A stretch of 64,000 bases of DNA from Onchocerca lupi. Lineage: Eukaryota > Nematoda > Chromadorea > Rhabditida > Onchocercidae. Shown piece by piece: positions 38,701 to 52,200 of this stretch (positions within the stretch are counted from its first letter, which is position 1; every line of letters begins with the position of its first letter). A program made the position numbers and the translations under genes. The stretch spans positions 62,001-126,000 of the forward strand of contig JAOVVO010000125.1 in NCBI GenBank assembly GCA_028564675.1. The letters are read 5' to 3'. The notes below the pieces were generated by a model. The model was not told where the DNA came from and ran no database searches. It saw only the letters and a program-made list of their open reading frames with translations.

Positions 38701-39882
38701 ATTAATTTGGGAATAACTCAAGAATTTTCAAAAACTTTGAGCAATCAGAAATTCCAGAAAATGTTTCTAAAAATCACAATGCTAATAAATAATAATTTTG
38801 ACTTAATTCCTTGATTTCAATTTCTTTGTAAAAGTATAGTCTTTTACAATGTTTGAGATATGAGAATGTTGTGGTATTATATCTATAAATTATTTCAGAC
38901 ATGGCGAGAAAATCCAGATCGTTTAGTGGGATTTTTACCACGAGTTGCTGTTTTTAATGAATCTACTAAATTATATGAGTACCATACGGACTGGGCAAAT
39001 TCGATGAATATCATTTTGTTGGGAGCCGCGTTTTATCATAAGGTTTATTAATCTTTTACCTTTAATTCTGTCCTTTCTCTACAAAAAGGAAGCATTGCAT
39101 GTCATTAATTTTCATGGAATTTTATTCAAATTGAAATTTTAAAATTCGTTTTAAAAATTTTTTAAATCGTTTTAAAAATTTGAAATTTTAAAAAAATTTA
39201 CAAAACTGGCGATTCTCATTCTCCATTATTATAATCTCTTTTTACAGTACTATGGAATATTATATCATGAATTATTGCCACCAAAAATGATAGAATATAT
39301 AGAAAGGAATAAAAACTGTGAGGATATTGCGATGAATTTTCTGATTAGTAGTATTACTGGGAAAAATCCATTGAAGGTTTCACCACGAAAAACGTTTATT
39401 TATCCAAGTAAGTATTTCTTATCAGACTTCACAAATATAATCATTCTATGATCATCTGTAGAAGTTATGCAGCTTAATCTGCTGCTTATTTGTTTCATAT
39501 ATCAGCATGCTTCGATGTATGTTTAAACACGGATGAAATTTTTTGCATCCAAATTACCGAGAGAATGTGCAATGAAAGTATAAATAAAACCTAAATTAAT
39601 GAGTGGATATTTTCATCTTATATATGTGATTTAGTGTCGATATTATTAGTAAAAGTTAAAATCAAATACAGGAAGTGTTTTTATTTTTCAGAATGTGCTA
39701 GCAATAATATATCAGCATGGGATGCTCGACGTTTGCTCCAACGTTCTGCTTGTATTAATCTGTTCATTTCATACTTTGGTTATAATCCATTAGTTAGAAG
39801 TGTTTCAAGACACGATCCTGTTTTATACAAGGTACCTTTCGAAGGTATTACTAATCCATACAGTCAAGTTGGACCGCTTTGA
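35752..39882 (+). CDS. EXT2: Exostosin-2-like heparan sulfate glycosyltransferase (10 exons)
   Basis: Golgi type II membrane enzyme, partner of EXT1 in polymerising heparan sulfate (GlcA/GlcNAc). Exons 35752-36000, 36176-36435, 36665-36941, 37209-37348, 37539-37764, 38131-38308, 38530-38696, 38899-39042, 39248-39407 and 39692-39882 join to 663 residues (human EXT2 718). A membrane anchor lies at about 8-24. The exostosin (GT47) part has RRGFDLSLPLW and PVIISDS.VLPFNEV.NW. The GT64 part (about 395-655) has FLPFH.SAEGFTGVIL, a DED metal site (483-485), WRENPDRLVGF, GAAFYHKYY and NCEDIAMNFL. The blocks after NCEDIAMNFL (KVSPRKTF, RSACIN, RHDPVLYK) and the GPL end follow EXT2, not EXT1 or EXTL3. 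The GT47 half is diverged and shortened. Retention of the complete GT64 domain argues for an active or structural partner role. Confidence 0.92.
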
Positions 39883-41730
39883 AGAAGTGATGAAGCACTT
39901 TATATTTTTCTAACTTAAAATTTTTATCATTTTTATAAAATATTTATATTTTATAAACTTTATTTCTAAGTTTAGTTTCACTACTTATTCATTTGTTTAG
40001 ATTTGAAATATAGAATAGTTAGTTTTGTCTAAAAAGAGAATGATGCATAAAATAGACTTTATTATATAATTCCTGCTGAAGATTTATATTTATGTACAGA
40101 CTGTTTTATTAGTTTGTGTCATAAAATGGAAGAGAGATTTTTCTTGTGTTAGAATTGGTTGATAAGATAAAGAAGTCAAGCATTATCGGAAAACTTAAGT
40201 AGGTATCAATTAAGTTTGATCATAGTAATTTTTCATTTTAAGTTTAATTGCGATAATATTTCATTCCTTTTTAGTCGTAATTCGGATGTGCTGCCCGATA
40301 AATGATATTTTTTTTTTAGTTGTTATTACAATTTTTTATCAAATTTGTTATTTTCAAAATTTGCCAGTTATGATATTGATTTATGTTTTTTTGCATAAAA
40401 ATCGCGTTGCTGTGCATTACTTCATACATCATCATGTACCTATTATTTTGTGCCTCTGTTTCATGCTATTTTGCATTATGTTGCTTGGGTTTATTTATTA
40501 GTTGCTTAAATTAATTGAGTAGCATCGCTTTAGAAGAAAGAGAGATATCTTATCTAATTGGATAGATATTGATCGTTGAAAATAGCTGAACATTTATAGG
40601 TCAGATGGATCGTCAGTCATTTTAACCATGGATTTGCATAGTTCGGATCGGGTTTTATGCTATTTTTCCCTATTCACAACTTTTTGTTTTATTCTTTTCT
40701 CATATTTTTCAGATGCGTAGTTCATTTTATTCTGCATTTGATGCTATCACTTTTGATGATCTCATCTTTCCTAATTTATAAAATTCACTATTTTAGTTAA
40801 AAATAAAGATTTATTGTAATTATTGGATAATTATTGTCTATACTTTCTTTTTAATTAAAACTGAGTGCAATCCCATTTGCACCTCAATAGATTTTGCGTA
40901 TGCAAGTGGGTTTCGCTTATGCTTAATAAGACTAAACGGAGTTCCCTGTATGCCATTTCGGAGTTATTAGTGTTAGCTGGATACCTCCGGAGAGAATTCC
41001 TCCTTGATTGAAAAGAAAATTGATAGTTGAAATAAGTTTGGGCTTTTTCAAAGATTTCTAACAGAGGTAGTTGATAAATAAGAATATTTCATTAAGATTT
41101 TTAGTTTTATGCCGATCTTCTTGGACTATGACAATGACTGAGAGTTCTTGTTTCTTATCGTACTGTTATCTCAAAATTGAGTAATTAAACCTTTATTACA
41201 AAAGATTTGATAGGACGGCAGCGAACGCAACAATTACAACATCATTCATAGCAATAAAACAATTTAAATGACGATTTCATAATACGAAGGGAATAACACA
41301 AATAAAGGGGAATTCAAATACCCAAGCCGGGGACCATTCAACCGCTTTCATTGATATCCATCTACAAATGATCCGCAAGGAAGCATTTTTGTTAGCTCAT
41401 GAAAGGACGCTTTTGTTAGCGTGATCTATATACTAAAGCATAAAACAAGCGTTACTAAGTCATTTGATTTATGAGGAAATCATTTATTTTCCGATACTTC
41501 TTGCAGTTTCAGTGACAGGCTTACTTTTATAAATATAACTTGTGTCTTTGGAAATTTTTCAATTACCTTTCACATAATTTTTATTTCGAAAGCCATACGA
41601 AGAATCGTAAGAGACAACAAAAAAGAGTATATGCATAAATATGTTATCGGATGATCATTTATCCCACAATATCGATAGATTCCCAATATTATAATTCATT
41701 TACTGATTTAGTGCCATCCATTTTAGCGGC
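39883..41730. other. Intergenic region, no gene supported
   Basis: EXT2 3' flank followed by AT-rich sequence. An open frame at 40286-40501 is Phe/Ile/Leu/Cys-rich, has no family features and no splice context, and is judged a composition artefact. The stretch 40860-41000 is less AT-skewed but shows nothing recognisable. Confidence 0.45.
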
Positions 41731-44617
41731 TTAATCTTTTTTCGCTATCTTTGCAGTTGCGATTTCTTCTTTGTTATGCTGCCTTTCAGATTCATATTTT
41801 AGATTGATGGAAGCAAAATACTCCCGCATATTATAAGCCACAATGGGCAAGCCTTGAGCTCGTAATTTAGCAGCAAATGCCAAATCGCCATCATCATATC
41901 CTATCCATCTGCAAAAATCAATGGTACTAGTACTAATCAATAGTACCATTACTAATTCCATCGTTTAATCATTTAGAAAGAACATATTTCACATTTCAAA
42001 TAAGCTACTGTTGTTCATATTTGGGAAACGTTGAAAAGCGAATGCATATTCTCGAATCAAATGCTGTTTATTCATATGATCAATTATCTAAGAGTTGATG
42101 AAATGATACAATTTGTTAATTGTTGGATGTAATATTAAATGGGAGCACTCCTTCTTATTTTCATACTTTAAATGGAATAAATTAATAACATAATAAAAAT
42201 CCCCGAACATTGATTAATTGTAAAATAATATTTTTTTATGCTGATAATTTCTCATTAACAATATCTTCATAAATTTCTGAATGATTTCTTTAGAATATCT
42301 AACAGCAACAGAAAGTACGAGCTAACCGAGTTTTGAAAAATTTATATGTTCTTCTATGAATATATAATGCGATACAATAAGTAAGCGCTGTCAAAAACCA
42401 TAATATTAAAAAAACAGTGTCTGCAATTGGTTAAATTATGAATTTCGGAATATTTTATTATGGAAATTAATATATGAAGAAATAAGCTATGTCAATTTTA
42501 ATTTATTTGTTGTACAATTATTTACCAGGCAAATAAAGTCCACAGCTATCTTTGAAATTGTATCATACTTTATCAATTGATAAACTCCCTACCATTTTGA
42601 ACCATGTAATAACAAGAAAGTTTTTTTTCGGAAATCTCAAAAAACTTATTAAGTTTTTCGAAAAAAACCAAGCTATTTTTGTTACTGGTTTCTTTTTTTT
42701 TTCTTCATTTTTTGATACTGCATAGCTGAACAATCTTTTAAACATAACTAATCCAAAAAATTACTACCTTTCTGACTATGAAATGGCTTGATCGGAACAA
42801 TTTGGCAACTTGCATTATAAATATCTTTTGGAAAGCATGGCTATTTTTTTGCATGCATCGATTGATGATACCCTGATACTCTTAAATGATCAATAATCAC
42901 GGGAATCCTGATAACTAACCTAAAATAGTTTTTCGCTCTTTGAAACTGATAACCAACCATATTAAATCAAAAATGAACATAAGAATAATTCGGTAATAAT
43001 ATAATGTTATAAGAAGCCCATGCTAAAAGTCTTGACAAATTTATATCATTATATTACTGTTTTTATACATTATTGATACCATACTTTTTCAGTTGTCTAT
43101 TTTAGAAAAGCCTGCATAAAATTCATATGAAACTGAAGAAAAGTCAAATGAGTCCAGCAATTAAAAGAATAAGAAATTTAGTTGGGAATTCAATTCGAAA
43201 TTTTAAAATCAAATTTTGAATTTATAAAATAAAATAGATTTTCATATGTATTCTTTCCTTTGAATTATTTCGCTGATAATACTTTTTTCATTTTTCATTC
43301 TTTTATTTATTGTAGGAAACTCACACCAAGGTATAGTCCAATAGGTCCTGAAAGAAATGATATGAAAGAAATATAGAGAACGAACAGTGGTACCATTATC
43401 AGCCATGTTAATGGATCCTGAAAATACTCATTAAATGTTATTAAAATTAATTTGCGAGTTCTTTTTTTTTTTTTTCCGTATTGCTACAAAAATAAGATTT
43501 ATACAACTGAAATAATTTGTAAAGCTTAAAAATTCGCATTTTATATTTCAGATTTTTGGAAAAACTTCAAAGATGTGTATTAAAATACTATTAGAGACAG
43601 TGAAGAAATAAAGTTTTACTGGTTTAATGCAAAAGATAAACAAGATGAGAAATATGGAAGTGACAGAATTTAAAAATTAAATCATAAAATCAAAAAATTT
43701 GAAAATAAAATCAAGAAATTTCAACGAATTGAATTTATCATCTTTTTTCATTAAATGCTGAAAAAAAAAATAAAGAAATTTCAAAGAATTTAAGGAAAAA
43801 CTGTAATTAAATTATGGTTGATTTTGGGAGGATAGTGATATTCATATTACAAGATATTTCAGCGAAAAAATATAGCCGAATTCCATCTTGTTTTTTCTGT
43901 TCTTGTTTTTCGGTGCCAATTCCATATTTATAACTTCTTCCCTTTAATCATCTTTTAACCTACATTTAACTCTTTGATAATTACTACTGATAAAAATTTC
44001 CATGCATTTTTTCCATAAAAATCTAAATCACAACTGCAAATTATTGATTTCTTTGGAAAAGCAAAATTAATAAAATATTGCATTTCAATCTTTCGAATAA
44101 TAATTTTTTTGATTATTTTTTGAAATTTTTAAAAATTTTTACATCATCATAATGAAAAAAAGCAATCAGGAAGAACATTGCAAACATTGACCAAAAGTCG
44201 ATCACACAAAAAAATACGCTTGCCACATAGGAATGCAAAGCTCCACAACATACTTCATACTCCTCACTAGAACTTTTTTCTTTTTCTTTTGTAAAATTAA
44301 AAATGGGAAAAATTTATTATTAATTTTGTATTTAAACATTTAATTACTATTGTTATAATATTATGACTAGCATTTACAAGAGAATTTAACAATTACATAA
44401 TATATCTATTGATAAGATTACTGGTAATTAGATATTTGATTTGTCAATAACTTGCAATGCTCTAAGACAAAATTTGAACACTCTATTACATAACAATTTC
44501 ATATATTCGGATCAATTTTAAAGAAAAGAAGTTAGAATTAAAAGTCGAAGAATTAAAAAAAGTCTAATCAAACCTATCATCCTCACTTAGTTCCGGAAGA
44601 CACATTGGCAATAACAA
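41731..44617 (-). CDS. Unrecognised multi-exon membrane protein (partial model)
   Basis: Not recognised. Four minus-strand segments look coding: 44617-44574 (LLLPMCLPELSEDD), 44272-44143 (Cys-Cys then a hydrophobic helix CVIDFWSMFAMFFLIAFF), 43417-43325 (membrane helix then SGPIGLYLG) and 41908-41731 (WIGYDDGDLAFAAKLR and YNMREYFASINLKYE to the stop). The first three join in phase through fair donors and acceptors. The last enters with a different phase, so at least one exon between 41.9 and 43.3 kb is missing, or the last segment belongs to another gene. A candidate at about 42845-42767 would read PCFPKDIYNASC but does not close the phase. The whole suggests a multi-pass membrane protein with a short charged cytosolic tail (Lys/Glu/Ala). 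No start codon was found. Function unknown. Confidence 0.4.
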
Positions 44618-46257
44618 CTGTTCAATTGAATTCAGAAATAACGAAATGATATTAAATCTATAGATTGCTTGATTTTATATACTAATAGATGCTGTAGAAT
44701 AAATGTATGACTATTTTTCCTAATCATTGCAAAAGGAAAAATTTGAGTTTTAAGGAAATATGCGTTTTACTTCCAAAATTACCATATAGATGAGCAACAA
44801 ACTCAAAATATCCATCGTAGGAAATATATAAATGATTTTAGTGTACATGATATAGCATCACGGTCACGACGTGATAATAGTCGTTAAAATAATCACTAGA
44901 TAGAATTTCAAATATCATATACGTAGTTGTTAGAGAATTGCTTCTATTTTCTTGCCTTTGAAACACGGACAAACTCATGTGCTAACCGTTAAAAGTATGG
45001 CTGTTATTTCATAATTATTGATTCAGAGATTTCTTTGCTTAATGCTGACAATATCTGAAACATTTCTGGAAATACAAGACTTTAGAAATCTAGACTTCTA
45101 ATAATACAGAATCCTGAACCTGCATTCTCTGCCCAAAAGCCCCAAACATCTCAAAATAAACTTCAATCGATGCATTTCATTGAGTTGCAGTTTCGTTGAG
45201 AAAGTAATTCGAAATGGCAATAGTAGCTTACCTGACACAAAAGAACTTCAGATTAGCAGAAAAAATTGAATTCAATCACAGAATAAAAACATATATAATT
45301 TTATTACATTAAATATTGGGTTATGATATCGAAAAAGAAATGAACAATATCCTTTATTATGCAGAATTTGAATAATGTATTTATATAAACAGAATCATTA
45401 CATCAAAATGAAATATATAGAACGCTAAATAATAAGTTTCTTCTTAATTACAAATGAATACAACATGTTTCATAAATTTTTCTGTAATTTCACGAATTTT
45501 TAGGAAAGACGGAAATTGCGATTTGCAGATGTTCTAATAAGAATATAAAAAATTTGATATGAAATGGTTGCAAGAGATAAATACAAAGAAATACGTATAT
45601 GAAATGCTAAACTATGGTAATTATCTGTAATAGTTCATAGTAAAAACTTTCCAAAATGATAGATATTGTAACAAGGAAATAATTTCTGGAAGAATTTACA
45701 AAGTATCAATTATAAATTGGGAAAAAACTAAAAGAAGAATGGAACAAATAAAATCCAAGAACAAACTAACATACTGTGAGAAATGAAAATCATACTATGA
45801 AAAACAGCAAAACAAAAAATTTCCCTGCGAATCAAATCATCCGAATTTGAAATTTTTTTCCAGTAAAAAATCAAATAAAGGAGTATCAAAGTTTATTAAA
45901 CCAAATAAAATAATTACTTCGCTGTATCTTTGGCATATTCTGCTGCTAGCTAAATTATAGTAACGAACTTTCTCCAGAAAATTTTATGTATGAGTAAAGC
46001 TTTACATAAACTAATGTTAATACAATTTCCAAATGTTGTGTCTAATTTTAGAGACATTTTTATCTTTATATTTGCATCATTTGATGTCACAACATATAAT
46101 GAAATGAAGCGGAGCATTATCGATCATCAAATGATAATTTTTTTTGTTAATAAATGGATATAAACTATCGAATGGAAAAAATTCTGCAAAATTCCTCTTA
46201 ATGTCATCAAATCAATATTGAATTACTAAACATAAATTGATAATAAATTCACATTAT
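44618..46257. other. AT-rich region, possibly 5' part of the membrane-protein gene
   Basis: No exon could be placed with confidence. A segment at about 45160-45235, read on the minus strand, follows a good acceptor and gives a Cys-rich stretch (YYCHFELL, NCNSMKC). It runs into a stop without a usable donor, so it is not counted. Confidence 0.35.
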
Positions 46258-49200
46258 TCAATCTCTATCAAATTTTGAAACGGATGCTACCAACGAATCC
46301 ATAAAAGTAATAATTTCAGGATCGAATGTTTTACGCTCTTCATCCATATCATCGGAAATGTAAACCGTTATTTCTGATACCTGGAAAATTATTGTTTGCA
46401 ATATAAATCTTTCAAACAGATTTAAATTTTCGAATATAAATTATATGTATATAAACTACAATTTGCACAATTACTTCAATCTACTTCACTCATTAATTAC
46501 AGAAAAAATATATTTGGTATTTTGAAATACATACTGCATCATTCTGAAGTCTAAAAACACCTAATTTAATTTAATTAAAAAAAAAAAAAAAGAAACTGTA
46601 ATTTTTAATCAAACGATAATCGACATCGATTGCATTCTCAAGTAGTGTTATTCCAGTGATCCAAAAAATTAAACCTGCGGTTTCAGATAAGAATCCTCAT
46701 TAATTACCAAATTTTGGCTGCACTCAATTTGTTTCATCCCTTTAGTTGGCAATCTCAAATCTTCTATTTTTTCGCCTAAAATTTTCCTTTTTTTTTTAAG
46801 CTTAAGAAGGAATAACAATGTGAATTCCTTTCTTCAATTCCACCAGAAACTTTGTCAACAATTAAGGAGAACTTTCACAAAAACTGATAGAGTATAGACA
46901 CAAACTTTTTAAAAGCACAAATCTCACTTGTAATAACTGTCATTAACCTTGTGGGTTGTTTTCCAATTAAATTCTCATAACAAAGAAATATTTATTCCCC
47001 ACCTTGATTTGAATTTCCGCCAGAAGTCTGTTCGAGATCATTAGTAACAAAACCTAGTACTGATTCTTTATCATCAATCTTTTCCTGCTTTGCTTTCTTG
47101 AGTTTTTCTATCAAAGTTGTGCGATCAGAGAAAAAAATATCACTTATTAGATAGCTATCCTGCAAAATAATAGAATTATTCTGAAAAATTGCAAAAGCAA
47201 CAATGATTAGCATCGGAATTTCGTAAAAAGACATTCCAACTTTTAAGCTATATGTAATGTAAAATGCACATGATTATGCCAATAAGTATCACATCAAAAC
47301 ATACCTCGATGTATTCAGTAAGAATGACTTTAGCTGGACCACTTGCTGCACTACTCAGTATCATTTGTCTTGATTCTTCATCAAGCAAGAATTTAGTGAA
47401 TCTGAACTGCACTGATAATCGATGACATGTTCGCACTAAGAAACTGTCTGAATCACCTGCAATAAAGCTCAGCATTTCACTCTAAAAATGGATTTTTCTC
47501 CGTAAATTTTTGGAAAATTTTTGGATTTTGTAATTTATGCTCATATGCATATACTTTATAAACATGCTCTGCTAATGAAGTTCATGTAATAATGTTATAC
47601 GATATATATTAGTTCATGTTATACATGCTATATGTTAGTTCATGTTATACGATAGTATTTGATAGTATTATAGTAATATATGATGCTTCTGAAAAAAATC
47701 AAAATAATATCAGCAGACTTTTTACTCAGAAATAGATCAACAAGCCTTTATGAAGTTTCCAATAACAACTCCACCAAGTTTCGCCATTTTCGAGTCCTTA
47801 TAACAAACAAACTGCTCAATTTTATGGCATTCAACCAAAACAAAGCATTCCGGTTGAATTTTATAGAAATAATGGAACAAAGAAACTTCAAGTTAGTAAC
47901 AACTAAAAAAGCAATGAAATTAAAAACAAAAATTTCAAAAAAAACAGTTACATGATTCTTTCGAGCCATAAAATTGGACGGGTGTTTCTTCAATAGAAAT
48001 GCCTTCATCAACCAATAAACACTTCTTTGAAGATGCATTATTCGCTGAGGAGATCAACATTGCACGTTTATTTTCCTTATTCAAAGTAATTAAACCAGTA
48101 GTTGCATCAGTTCCAAGAGGAATTAATTCAATGTTTGCAAGTGCCTAAAGTTCAAAGATTGAGACTTTAACATATGAAAATTGTATAAATTTTAAGAACA
48201 CTAATTAAAGTATATTCTGGCAAATTAAATATCAGGAGCGTAAATCAGAAAAAAGAAATGGTTCAGACAGATTAGGATGAGAGTAATTTCCAAAAAAAAT
48301 AATGTATGAGTATATTAAGTTAAACGTGAAATTCAAAAACTTCAAATAATATCAGAACAAGAATTTGCATTGAAAGGTAAGTGGCCTTTCAGTACATATT
48401 CTTGCTCTAGTATTGTTTGAAAAACGATCTTTATAACACACCTTCTTCATTTTATTATATTGTTCAGTAAAAGCATATGGCCGTGCACGAATAATCTGCC
48501 CATCAACTTCTGTGATTAAAATTGCGTATTCATGTTTTCCATCAAATAATAAATTCTTCACTGGATACTTCCTCCAAATATCCTGTGTTTTTGCGTAACC
48601 TTTTGCAATTAACCAGCTCACCAGTTCAATTTTATTATTTGCATTATTCGCTTCATCCATTCCGAAGTTATCCTCTTCAATCAATTGGTCTTTGAGTACC
48701 ATAACCTGTTATCGTCGATTTTTAGTTTTAAAAAATTTCGATACGAGATATTTAAAAATGTAATAACAAACACATTCATAAGTTTTCATCCTTTGAGAAA
48801 GAGTAAGAGTTGATCAATATACTGGAACATGTCCTAGTATATCTTCCTTCCCGAGTAAATAGCTAACCTTGATAGGATAAACTCCATCTTTACTCGGACT
48901 ACCAAAAATGGCTTCAAATGAAGCGGAAGGAGCTAATAAATTATCAATGCATTTCTGTACTTCTTCAGGCCATTTTTCCTCATGATTTAAAGGTCGTACA
49001 CCATCGATTCGGCATCGGATACCCTGTCGAGGAGTGTAAAGTATTTCCTGAAAAATAAACTAGATAAACAGTTTGAATGAATAACGATGATGAATTGGTG
49101 AATGGTAACTAAAATATATCTTTCTAAATAAAAGATTATGACAGATGATTTCAGATCATGTAATGAAGTATAGTGCTAATTATATCACTAATTTCTAACA

Positions 49201-52200
49201 CGAGTTCCAAAATCCAAAATTATTACTCAAAAACAGCATTCCTTTCTTTTTTCTCATTTGAAACAATGGAAAATAAAAGCGTTCGCCAAGAGCATTAAAT
49301 TGACACAAAATAACTGTAATTTCTCATTACTAAATAATCTATTTCAAATTAAATGTGGTATTAAATAAATTGGTGCAGTATATATAATTTTAACATTCAT
49401 TCCTTCATGCTTTGATTAATAAGATGTACTTGATGTAATTGGAAATTTAAGGTGCGATACCCTAATTCTTATCACACTAATTTACAATTATATTATCAAA
49501 TGAAAAAAAACCAAATATAATAAACAAATTTACATTAGGTTGTTCGTCCCTATCCAGCATGAACAATTCTTCTTTCGTGCAGAGACTTTCATTGCCATAA
49601 TCAACATAACGCACACGATATGCTGTATTACTATCTTTTACTTCCACAGCGATGATTTCTGCCCGATAAGGCGACTCATCAAAATATGAAATGACAACGT
49701 CGCCAATTCGTGGTACTTCGACCATTTTCTTGGTATTCACATATCCACTGTTTAACTGAAAATTCAAACAAAAAAAGAAAAAAACATTTAAAAACTTATT
49801 TAATTTCTCTTCCATGAACGATACGGTATTAGGGGATCCTGTATCTTAACTGTCGTCCCATATAATGATCCAAAAGTTGCTTACAGAAAATTTCTGTTAG
49901 TACAAACTAACTTATGTTACTTTTGGTTTATGCTGACAGTGATACTTTCGCAATTCCCTTAAAAAAATTAACTAGAAAATGAACTGAATATTTCTTTGCA
50001 ATTGCTAGTTGAGAAAAGTTACAATATGGCTAATCCCGTAAGAAAAAAACTGAAAAAAGAAAAAAAAGATGGTTTTCTTTTCTGCATAAGTAAAAAATTC
50101 AAAATAAAGAGAGAAGACAAACGTCTTTACAGATTTAATTTCCCACAAGGGAAGATTCTCACATAAGATAAAATGGGAAATTAAACTTTCAAATTCTTAA
50201 ATCCTTACAAGTTTTAACTCACCTGCTCAAGTTGAACAAGGCTATCTGATAACTGAACAGTAAAAACAGGATGGACATGATCAAAATCGTCAGATCGAAG
50301 AACATCCAGTGTTTCATAAAGCGGCAATGCTGGTCCGATACCCCATTTGAATGGAACAGCGAAACCTCTGGAAATCATGCCTATTATATGGTAAACGCAT
50401 CCAATAACAAATTGAAATGCTGGTAACTTCTAGGAATTCAAAGAACTTCAATTCTGAACATGAACCTTGAGATCAAGATGTCGGAAACGGAACGTCCATT
50501 ACTCAGCATAATTGTAACGTCATAAATACCTTTTACCGACTGTTGCAAAAAACGTATAAATAGCTTTTGATCAGTGGTCAGTTCTGAGAATATTTCTCGA
50601 GCTTCAGGATCGAATGCATTCTGAAAAATAAGTTGGTTTTACGTGTATTGGAAAAACCATAAAAAATTGAGCAAAGTATCAATGCAAATGATCCCTCCAG
50701 AATTACACCATTAAAAAGATTAATTTTACAAAATCATTCAGATGTGAATTCCACTGCGTCCCTCCGTACTCTAAACCTTATCTCGTGCAATACCTCATTA
50801 GATTCTTCTTAAAAAGTCTACAATACCAATTACCAAAGTATTTCCATTTAATCCAACTAATCAATAAAGTTATTTATGATTTCAGTCAATCAACATGTTT
50901 TTCTTTTTTCTTTTTTCTTTTCAAATCATTTGAAGCTTCATCTAATAATTTCAATTGATTACTGCTTGCAAAAACAATCTTAACTTGGATTTCAAGGGAA
51001 GACATGAACAGATTTTCACAATTGAAACTCGAAAGCATTTATCAGAGTAAAATTAAAAAGTGCAATAGTTCTACATCTTGAACTGCTTGGGCAATTAAAT
51101 TAGTTATTAAAGAATTCTAATTAATTATGGTACTATTTTTCTAAGATTGTGACATTTCCTGAAAATAAGAACATCAACTTACAATTAATTTCAAACTTTC
51201 AGTAGCAAATTATTGAGAAAAAATTGTTTCAATAAATGACTAACTTTAGAAGCCACTGGCATGACACCGTGTAATCGGCAATGAAAGGCCATTCTTCTTG
51301 ATGTATAGAATTGTTCGGGAAGAGAATTATTGATAAAATAAAGCTCAGAAGTATCAATATCTTCCACATTTCCATAATCAACGAACAAGACTCTTTTCCT
51401 TCAAAACAAATAAATAATTTTTTGTTTAATCAGCCTCATTTGTTTACAATTTACTGAGAACAATGGAGACAAGAAAATTGAGGAAGATAAAATAACCCAT
51501 ACCGAATTTCGTTAGCGGTTTATCATGGAACAGGAGTTAAATATATATAAATGTTACATTTCATTTAATCTTGTCAAATATATATGTGTTATACGTTTTT
51601 TTCTTAAGGCGATGGGTAAGGCACTTATCATAGATCAAGCACCAAAAAATGAAATTCATCTCTAAAATAACATACTTGGATATGCTACATGAATTTCACA
51701 TCAAAATTTGAAAACAAACTCATTATTATTATTATTATTGCCGATGATTTCTGCTCGGTAATAATTTCCCATAAAAAGCGCAATACAAGCTTGAGAAATT
51801 TCAAACGAAGATAATTTTGGAAGATTAACTGGTAACTGTGCATCCGATAACACCAAATGCTCAATGTTATTTCCATCACGATCCAACTGCACGAAAAATG
51901 ATAACGGATCACTTTTTGTCTAAACACACATAATATAACCGAACAAGAACGTCTTTAAAGTTATACTAAGAACCTGATATTAATTAAAAACTAAAAAAAA
52001 AAAATTAATGTGTTAATTAGAATTGCCAATCTTCTTGAAATAAATCAAACTGCTTCAAATAACAAAAAAAAAAAAAAAACAGATATCGACAGGAACACCA
52101 TCTAATTGATAATCCGGATAAGCGATAATTACACATAGAATTTAAAAGAATTCACAAAGTTTTCAAAACTCTTAAAACGGTATGAAGTCTCACCGAGCGA

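Noticed and set aside
40286..40501. 71-codon hydrophobic frame
   Set aside because: Low-complexity Phe/Ile/Leu/Cys composition, no splice or family context; expected by chance in T-rich DNA.
42767..42845. Possible short exon reading PCFPKDIYNASC on the minus strand
   Set aside because: Splice sites are fair, but its phase does not connect the exon at 43325 with the one at 41908.
45160..45240. Cys-rich minus-strand segment after a good acceptor (YYCHFELL)
   Set aside because: Runs into a stop before any usable donor and does not join the neighbouring membrane-protein exons in phase.
47680..47955. 91-codon plus-strand frame
   Set aside because: It lies in an intron of the Tudor gene on the opposite strand, is Lys/Asn-rich, and has no splice context or recognisable family.
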